DNA from: Bin125 sp026705025
Lineage (GTDB): Bacteria > Chloroflexota > Dehalococcoidia > Bin125
Direction: 5' to 3'
Assembly: GCA_026705025.1 (NCBI GenBank)
Contig: JAPPBN010000046.1
Location: forward strand, 124,001 to 188,000
Length of the DNA: 64,000 nt
A program made the position numbers and the translations under genes. The notes beneath the pieces were generated by a model that saw only the letters and a list, made by a program, of their open reading frames with translations, had not been told where the DNA came from and ran no database searches. Positions 59,073 through 64,000 of this stretch are shown here, one piece after another; position 1 is the stretch's first letter; the number at the start of each line of letters is the position of its first letter.

Positions 59073-59876
59073 ATGGCCGTGCTTGCCAACACCTTCCGCG
59101 AAAAACTCGACGCCGGTGAACCCACGATCGGCACCCATTTTCTCTTCAACGACCCGGACATCGCCGAACTGATCGGCGACACCGGCCAGTTCGACTACGG
59201 AGAGTACGTCGCCGAGTACTCCACCTTCGACATGAAGCAGCTCTACCACCTCGCCCGCGCGGCGCAGTGCGGCGAACTGCCGCTCATGATCAAGCTCGAT
59301 CAGGCCAACCAGACCTTCTGGGCCCAGGCCGCGCTGGGCGCCGGCTTCAAAGCGATGCTCTACACCGATATCCGCACCCCGCAGGACGTCGACCTGGCCA
59401 TGCAGGCGATCCGCCCTGACAAGCCGGGGACACTGGGTGAGTTGGGCGGACACATGGGCGTGAAGACCCGCCGTCCGGCCCTGGCCGGCTACGCCGCCGG
59501 CGACTACGGCGCCGACCTCGACGGCATCGTCACCGTGATCATGATCGAAAAGCGCGTCGCCCTCGACGACATCGACGCGATCCTCGAACGCGCCGCCGAA
59601 CTCGGCGTCGACATGACCCAGTGGGGTCCGAGCGATTACGGCTTCTCTTTCGACGAACGGCCCAATCCGGAGGAAATCCGCGAAGCCGAGGAGCGCGTCA
59701 TCGCCAAATCGCTCGAATACAACGTCGCGCCTCGCATCGAGATTGGTGCGGTCGAGCAGGCCCCGCGCTACCTCGACCTCGGCGTGCGCCACTTCTGCAT
59801 CGGCTGGGACCGGTTCCTCCTCAACCAGGGCTACACCGAGCTCGGCTCTGGATTGCGAAAGCTCATGAACGCCTAG
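59073..59876 (+). CDS. HpcH/HpaI aldolase/citrate lyase family protein (copy 2)
   Basis: 267 residues. TIM-barrel features include GEPTIGTHFLFNDPDIAEL, PLMIKLDQANQTFWAQAALG, AGFKAMLYTDIRTPQDVDLA and VTVIMIEKRVALDDIDAIL, whose Glu is a likely metal ligand, followed by GPSDYGFSF. It would cleave a 2-oxo-acid-type intermediate. It is clearly different from the copy at 45851-46705. Preceded by GGGAG. First catabolic gene of ABC operon 3. Confidence 0.82.
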   Translation: MAVLANTFREKLDAGEPTIGTHFLFNDPDIAELIGDTGQFDYGEYVAEYSTFDMKQLYHLARAAQCGELPLMIKLDQANQTFWAQAALGAGFKAMLYTDIRTPQDVDLAMQAIRPDKPGTLGELGGHMGVKTRRPALAGYAAGDYGADLDGIVTVIMIEKRVALDDIDAILERAAELGVDMTQWGPSDYGFSFDERPNPEEIREAEERVIAKSLEYNVAPRIEIGAVEQAPRYLDLGVRHFCIGWDRFLLNQGYTELGSGLRKLMNA

Positions 59877-59892
59877 TCCTGCCCGTCCGACT

Positions 59893-59928
59893 CCCTCTCC
59901 CTCTGGGAGAGGGCTGGGGTGAGGGTCG
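59893..59928. repeat. Palindromic dispersed repeat, family B
   Basis: CCCTCTCCC/GGGAGAGGG with loop TCT (59893-59913), followed by the tail CTGGGGTGAGGG. The same unit recurs at 63676 and, truncated, at 63776. It fills part of the 113-base gap between the aldolase and amidohydrolase genes. Confidence 0.8.
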
Positions 59929-59989
59929 GCCGCGCTGGCCAACTTGCTCCAATCCCTCTCCGAACAGGGAACCGAACTAGGAATCAACA

Positions 59990-61009
59990 ATGGTCACCAA
60001 CAACTTCGACTGGCTCGCCACCAATCAGGAACCCGCATTCGACCCCGATCAGAAGATCATCGACCCGCACCACCACCTCTGGGACGGCCGCGAAGACGGC
60101 CGACTGCTGCGTTACTTCCTCGATGAACTGCTGGAAGACACCGCCGACCTCAATGTCCGCCAGACCGTTTTCATCGAGTGCGGCGCGATGTATCGCGCTG
60201 CAGGCGACGAAGCCATGCGACCTGTAGGCGAAACCGAATACGTCGCCGGCGTCTCGGCTCAGAGCGCCAGCGGCATGTACGGAGACATGCGGGCTTGCAC
60301 CGGGATCGTTTCGCATGCCGATCTGCTGCTCGGCTCGGCCGTTGGCGAAGTGCTCGACGCGCACATGGAGATGAGCACCCGCTTCCGCGGCATCCGCCAT
60401 CACGCCAGCTGGGATCCGTCGCCCGATGTGCCCAACTCGCGGATCGTTCATGAGGGGCATCTGTATCTGAACGAGACGTATCGCGCCGGCTTCGCCGAGC
60501 TCGGCAAGCGCAATCTCAGCTTCGAGGCCTGGCTCTACCACCCTCAGATCCCCGAGTTGACCGACCTCGCCCGGGCCTTCCCCGAGACCACGATCATCCT
60601 CAACCACCTCGGCGGACCACTCGGCGTCGGCCCTTACGCCGGCCGACACGACGAGATATTCCCCGGTTGGAGAGACACGATCACCGAGCTCGCCACCTGC
60701 GACAACGTGGTCGCCAAGGTCGGCGGCATCCAGATGGTGATCAACGGGTTCGGCTGGCACGAGCAGGAGCGCGCCCCCTCCTCGGACGAGATGCTCGCGG
60801 TCAACCGCCGCTGGTACGAGCACACCATCCAGTCCTTCGGCCCCGACCGCTGCATGTTCGAGAGCAACTTCCCCGTCGACAAGGCCTCCTGCAGCTACAC
60901 CAACATGTACAACCAGTTCTTCAAGCTCGTCGCCGACTACCCCCAGGACGAAAAGGATCAGATGTTCCACGACACGGCCCTGCGCGTGTATCGACTGGAC
61001 CCTCATTAG
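59990..61009 (+). CDS. Amidohydrolase-2 family metal-dependent hydrolase
   Basis: 339 residues. IIDPHHHLWDG (about 24-34) is the metal-binding HxH motif of the amidohydrolase superfamily, RGIRHHASWDPSP and ILNHLGGP supply further His, and CMFESNFPVDK carries the C-terminal active-site segment. Relatives of this branch hydrolyse lactones such as 2-pyrone-4,6-dicarboxylate, or decarboxylate aromatic acids. A lactonase feeding the adjacent aldolase would make sense, but that is inference. Middle gene of operon 3. Confidence 0.87.
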   Translation: MVTNNFDWLATNQEPAFDPDQKIIDPHHHLWDGREDGRLLRYFLDELLEDTADLNVRQTVFIECGAMYRAAGDEAMRPVGETEYVAGVSAQSASGMYGDMRACTGIVSHADLLLGSAVGEVLDAHMEMSTRFRGIRHHASWDPSPDVPNSRIVHEGHLYLNETYRAGFAELGKRNLSFEAWLYHPQIPELTDLARAFPETTIILNHLGGPLGVGPYAGRHDEIFPGWRDTITELATCDNVVAKVGGIQMVINGFGWHEQERAPSSDEMLAVNRRWYEHTIQSFGPDRCMFESNFPVDKASCSYTNMYNQFFKLVADYPQDEKDQMFHDTALRVYRLDPH

Positions 61010-61047
61010 GAGTTGATCTCCAGGGACCCCACTCCCAACTGCCTATT

Positions 61048-61158
61048 CTCCCCCCGCGAAGCGGGGGGAGATGCCGAAGGCAGAGGGGGGCTCCGAGCAC
61101 GTCCCGACTGCTAGGGGACCCCTCACCCGCTTCGCGGGAGCTCCCCCAGAGGGGGAGC
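61048..61158. repeat. Two family A palindromic repeats in inverted orientation
   Basis: Copy 1 has a perfect 10-bp hairpin CTCCCCCCGC/GCGGGGGGAG with loop GAA (61048-61070), then GGCAGAGGGGGG. Copy 2 (61114-61158) is inverted: CCCGC/GCGGG with loop TTC, then CTCCCCC/GGGGGAG with loop AGA. They occupy most of the 203-base gap before the 2-hydroxyacid dehydrogenase gene. Confidence 0.85.
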
Positions 61159-61212
61159 CTTTTGCACCTGTCCTACCATTCACCCAGCAACCGCCAACCG
61201 AAAGACCCCACC

Positions 61213-62172
61213 ATGCCCACCATCGTCCAGGCCGTACCGATTGAAGACGAACTCCACGACATGCTCGCCGAGGCCGGCGACGTCCGCGTCGTGGACGGAC
61301 GCGATCGCGGCGCCTTCCTCGAAGCGGTCAAGGACGCCGACGGCGTGCTGGGCAACCCGCTGATCACCATCGATCAGCAGGTCGTCGACCTCGCGCCCAA
61401 CCTAAAGGTCATGGCGACCACCTCGGTCGGCTTCGACGCCTTTGACGTGCCCTTCCTGACCAGCAATGGCATCGCGCTCTGTAATACGCCCGGCGTGCTC
61501 AGCGCCGCCGTCGCCGACCTGACGATGGCCTTCCTGCTCATGCTCTCCCGGCACCTGATGGAGTTCGAGGCCTACAACCGCTCCGGAGGCTGGGGCCGCC
61601 GCGAGCCGTATCCCGGTCTCGCCAATGACCCCTACGGCAAGACGATCGGTATCGTCGGATTCGGACGCATCGGCCAGGAAGTCGCCCGCCGCGCTGTCTT
61701 CGCGGGCATGAAGGTCCTCTGGTACGACATCTACGACAATCCGCCCGCCGACGCCCCGCCGGCCGAGAAGCGCTCCCTGGACGACCTCCTCGCCGAGTCT
61801 GATTTCGTCAGCGTCCATACCGACCTCAACCAGTCCTCCCGACACATGATCGGCGCGCGCGAGATCGCGCTGATGAAGCCCACCGCCTACCTGATCAACA
61901 CCTCGCGCGGCCCGGCCGTCGACCAGAAGGCCCTCCACGACGCTCTCGTCGCCAACCAGATCGCTGGCGCCGGCCTCGACGTGCTCGAAGACGAGCCACC
62001 CGACCCGGATGAGCCCATCGTCAAGCTGCCCAACGTGATCAGCTTCCCCCACATCGGAACCGCCACCGAGGAAACCCGCTACGCCATGCGAGCCCTCGCC
62101 ACGCGCAACGTGGTCAACGTCGTCAGCGGCAATCGCCCCGAGGCAATCGTCAATCCCGAAGTTCTCGGATAG
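61213..62172 (+). CDS. 2-hydroxyacid dehydrogenase, C-terminal-binding-protein/glycerate dehydrogenase type
   Basis: 319 residues from the ATG at 61213. The coenzyme turn is GIVGFGRIGQEVARR (146-160), and the catalytic triad is Arg232 (NTSRGPAVDQ), Glu261 (LEDEPPDPDE) and His280 (SFPHIGTAT). It would reduce a 2-oxoacid or hydroxypyruvate-like compound with NAD(P)H, or work in reverse. In frame, the reading frame is open far upstream, but that part only overlaps the amidohydrolase and the repeat pair. Fits as a later step after the aldolase in operon 3. Confidence 0.92.
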   Translation: MPTIVQAVPIEDELHDMLAEAGDVRVVDGRDRGAFLEAVKDADGVLGNPLITIDQQVVDLAPNLKVMATTSVGFDAFDVPFLTSNGIALCNTPGVLSAAVADLTMAFLLMLSRHLMEFEAYNRSGGWGRREPYPGLANDPYGKTIGIVGFGRIGQEVARRAVFAGMKVLWYDIYDNPPADAPPAEKRSLDDLLAESDFVSVHTDLNQSSRHMIGAREIALMKPTAYLINTSRGPAVDQKALHDALVANQIAGAGLDVLEDEPPDPDEPIVKLPNVISFPHIGTATEETRYAMRALATRNVVNVVSGNRPEAIVNPEVLG

Positions 62173-62183
62173 GCCCGCTAAGA

Positions 62184-62227
62184 GACCTCCCCCTCGGGGG
62201 GAGGTGCCGCGAAGCGGCGGAGGGGGC
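62184..62227. repeat. Family A palindromic repeat
   Basis: ACCTCCCCC and GGGGGGAGGT around TC, then GCCGC/GCGGC with loop GAA, then GGAGGGGG. It follows the stop of the 2-hydroxyacid dehydrogenase gene; the remaining 160 bases to the LLM gene show nothing recognisable. Confidence 0.8.
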
Positions 62228-62392
62228 CGGCCGTCGAACAGGCAGCAGGCCATAGCTGGACCCTCCGAAGGCCGTACGGGGCAGCTCCTCCGGAGTCCGT
62301 GCTCTCGCTCCGATTGAATCAGCGTTGCGTCTCGACCAGCACCGCTATCCTCAAACCCGTAAGAACCCACAACCGACAGATCGGACCCCACC

Positions 62393-63646
62393 ATGTCCTG
62401 GCGACCCAAGCGCATGAAATTCGGCCTCTTCCTCGCCCCCTTCCACAGCGTCGGCGAGCATCCCACGCTCGCGCTGCAACGCGACGTCGAGCTGATCGAG
62501 CACCTCGACCGTCTCGGCTACGACGAAGCCTGGATCGGCGAGCATCACTCATTCGCCCGCGAGATCATCTCCAACCCGATGATCTTCATCGCAGCGCTGG
62601 CGGAACGCACCAGGCACATCAAGCTCGGGACGGGCGTCGTCTCGCTGCCCTACCACAACCCGCTAATGGTCGCGGACGATCTGCTGCAACTCGACCACAT
62701 GACCCGCGGTCGGGTGATGCTCGGCGTCGGTCCCGGCGCGCTGACCTCGGACGCCGTTCAGATGGGGATTGAACCAACAACTCAGCGACAGCGAATGGCC
62801 GAGGCATTCGACGCCATCGTCCAGCTCGCTCGCAGCGACGAGCCGGTCACGATGGAGACCGACTGGTTCTCGCTGACCGAAGCTCGCTTGCAGATGGGTT
62901 GGTATTCCGATCCGCATCCCGAGTTGGCCGTCGCCGTGATCCTCACACCGTCCGGTCCGCAGCTCGCCGGCAAGCACGGCGCCAGCCTGCTGTCGGTCGC
63001 CGGCGCCGACTCCGAAGGCATGAAGAACGTATGGGAGTGGTATGAGGAAGCGGCAACCGAGAACGGCCACCAGGTATCGCGCAAGGATTGGCGCGTGGTA
63101 ATCGCGATCCACGTCGCCGAGACTCGTGCCCAGGCGATCGAAGACGTCCGCACCGGATTCCTCAGGCGCGCCTACGTCGGCGATGTTCGCGACCCCGGCC
63201 GGCGGGGCGGGATTGTCCTGCAAATGGCCGACACGATCGAAGAAGCGATCGACAAGAACATGGTCATCGTCGGCTCGCCAGAGGATGCCATCGATCAGAT
63301 CGAGGCAATGCACGATCGTTCCGGAGGTATCGGCGGGCTGCTCAGCATGCACCACGAGTGGGCGTCGACCGAGGCGACCGTCCGCAGCTACGAACTGTTG
63401 ATGCGCTACGTTGCGCCCCGCTATCAAGGACAGCTCGACCGGTTGGTTGCGTCGCGAGACTTCGTTGAGGACCGGCAGCTTGACATCTTCGGCGCTGGCA
63501 CCAAGGCGATGGCCAAGGCCTTCAAGGACGCCGGCAAGGAACTGCCGGAAGCGTTCATCGAACGAGCCGAGTCCCGCGGAGTCGACAGCAACGGCGCCGC
63601 CCTCCCCTCCGAGGCCGAAGCCGAAGCCGAGCCCGTCGCCGACTAG
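62393..63646 (+). CDS. LLM-class flavin-dependent monooxygenase (limonene-monooxygenase-like branch)
   Basis: 417 residues. MKFGLFLAPFHSVGEHP near the N-terminus, LGYDEAWIGEHHS, KLGTGVVSLPYHNPLMVADD and GRVMLGVGPGALTSDA mark the luciferase-like family branch that includes LimB-type FMN monooxygenases, distinct from the two Mer-like copies at 22138-24296. It would insert oxygen with reduced flavin from a separate reductase; none is encoded nearby. The C-terminus ends in an Ala/Glu-rich tail. Last gene of operon 3. Confidence 0.88.
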   Translation: MSWRPKRMKFGLFLAPFHSVGEHPTLALQRDVELIEHLDRLGYDEAWIGEHHSFAREIISNPMIFIAALAERTRHIKLGTGVVSLPYHNPLMVADDLLQLDHMTRGRVMLGVGPGALTSDAVQMGIEPTTQRQRMAEAFDAIVQLARSDEPVTMETDWFSLTEARLQMGWYSDPHPELAVAVILTPSGPQLAGKHGASLLSVAGADSEGMKNVWEWYEEAATENGHQVSRKDWRVVIAIHVAETRAQAIEDVRTGFLRRAYVGDVRDPGRRGGIVLQMADTIEEAIDKNMVIVGSPEDAIDQIEAMHDRSGGIGGLLSMHHEWASTEATVRSYELLMRYVAPRYQGQLDRLVASRDFVEDRQLDIFGAGTKAMAKAFKDAGKELPEAFIERAESRGVDSNGAALPSEAEAEAEPVAD

Positions 63647-63675
63647 GCTCGTCTTCTTTCAAATTCCCTCCGATC

Positions 63676-63710
63676 CCCTCTCCCTGAGGGAGAGGGTTAG
63701 GGTGAGGGCC
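63676..63710. repeat. Palindromic dispersed repeat, family B (full copy)
   Basis: CCCTCTCCC/GGGAGAGGG with loop TGA (63676-63696), followed by TTAGGGTGAGGG. It lies after the LLM gene stop and may act as a terminator. Confidence 0.8.
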
Positions 63711-63775
63711 CCGCAGCGTCGGCAGGCCGATCACCGCGAGACAGCGTGAGGCGCCCACAGCATCGCCCCATCGCA

Positions 63776-63804
63776 CCTCCATAGGAGAGGGCTAGGGTGA
63801 GGGC
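63776..63804. repeat. Truncated family B repeat forming the ribosome-binding site of the thiamine pyrophosphokinase gene
   Basis: CCTCCATAGGAGAGGG followed by CTAGGGTGAGGGC is the right part of a family B unit. The AGGGTGAGGG tail is placed just before the ATG at 63805 and is the only ribosome-binding-site-like sequence there. Confidence 0.65.
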
Positions 63805-64000
63805 ATGCAAGTCCTCGTCGCCCTCGCCGGACAGATCCACGACTCCCCCCTCGTCCGCAATGCCCTCAACAGCGCTGATCTGATCGTCGCCGCCGACAGC
63901 GGAGCCAACCGGCTCCGACAACTCGGCCTCCTCCCCCACATCGTCATCGGCGATCTCGACTCGCTGCAGGGCGACGACCTGTTCAATCTCAAGGCCGTCG
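63805..64000 (+). CDS. thiN: Thiamine pyrophosphokinase (partial, C-terminus off the right edge)
   Basis: 65 codons are present. ADLIVAADSGANRLRQLG and HIVIGDLDSLQGDD match the N-terminal catalytic motifs of thiamine diphosphokinase, which transfers diphosphate from ATP to thiamine; the DxDS segment binds Mg-ATP. The start codon directly follows a dispersed repeat. What follows downstream cannot be seen. Confidence 0.87.
   Translation, partial: MQVLVALAGQIHDSPLVRNALNSADLIVAADSGANRLRQLGLLPHIVIGDLDSLQGDDLFNLKAV

Noticed and set aside
60667..61212. N-terminal extension of the 2-hydroxyacid dehydrogenase by 182 codons
   Set aside because: The extension overlaps the amidohydrolase gene in another frame and then translates the palindromic repeat pair. 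The family's normal N-terminus begins at 61213.
1..64000. Prophage, insertion sequence, CRISPR array or defence island
   Set aside because: No transposase, integrase, phage structural gene, Cas gene or regular direct-repeat array was found on either strand.

Overview
The window is a high-GC bacterial chromosome segment packed with short operons. Several traits together suggest a Chloroflexota member, most likely a Dehalococcoidia/SAR202-like lineage: many LLM-class (F420/FMN) oxidoreductases, a Ddn-like F420 nitroreductase, repeated CaiB/BaiF CoA-transferases, enoyl-CoA hydratases and acyl-CoA dehydrogenase, and ABC solute-binding proteins that carry a Tat lipoprotein signal followed by an Asp run and a very long Gln-rich spacer. 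This assignment is inference from gene content; no rRNA or single-copy marker phylogeny is possible here.

Layout. 1-8.4 kb is mostly housekeeping on the minus strand: Ddn-like nitroreductase (cut by the edge), acyl-CoA carboxyltransferase, UbiA prenyltransferase, an SPFH protein (plus strand), alpha/beta hydrolase, class I/II aminotransferase, Lrp/AsnC regulator, gatA and gatC. 8.5-14 kb holds a bifunctional penicillin-binding protein, a membrane-anchored HExxH protein, an RDD protein translationally coupled to an unknown membrane protein, and tRNA-Gly(CCC). 14-24.3 kb is lipid/acyl-CoA and small-molecule metabolism: acyl-CoA dehydrogenase, an SCP2/PhyH-like fusion, a DUF3179 lipoprotein, two tandem enoyl-CoA hydratases, a fatty acid desaturase, an epoxide-hydrolase-like protein and two tandem LLM oxidoreductases.

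24.3-24.86 kb is the only gene-free stretch above 300 bases. It is AT-richer than its flanks and carries TTCAG/TTCGG pentamers spaced 9-10 bases apart in two blocks of five, 51 bases apart and so still in helical phase, with phased T-tracts. This is the least explained structure in the window.

24.9-46.7 kb is an accessory catabolic region: a sulfatase, two paralogous peptide/nickel-type ABC import operons (binding protein plus two permeases, no ATPase), a second carboxyltransferase, one single-domain and two double-domain CaiB/BaiF CoA-transferases, a 2-hydroxyacid dehydrogenase, a zinc MDR dehydrogenase, a divergent crotonase and an HpcH/HpaI aldolase. In both double-domain CoA-transferases the N-terminal half lacks the catalytic Asp and the C-terminal half keeps it, and the linker is encoded by a dispersed palindromic repeat.

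46.9-55 kb is a DUF1800-DUF1501-NHL-Gfo/Idh/MocA-amidohydrolase operon, the last gene interrupted by an in-frame amber codon, followed by a NIPSNAP protein and an FAD oxidoreductase with a C-terminal SEC-C zinc motif. 55.1-63.7 kb is a third ABC import operon that continues into an HpcH-type aldolase, an amidohydrolase, a 2-hydroxyacid dehydrogenase and an LLM monooxygenase; it reads as import plus breakdown of one compound class. The right edge cuts a thiamine pyrophosphokinase gene whose ribosome-binding site lies inside a dispersed repeat. Palindromic intergenic repeats of at least three families occur at many junctions. No CRISPR array, insertion sequence or prophage was seen.
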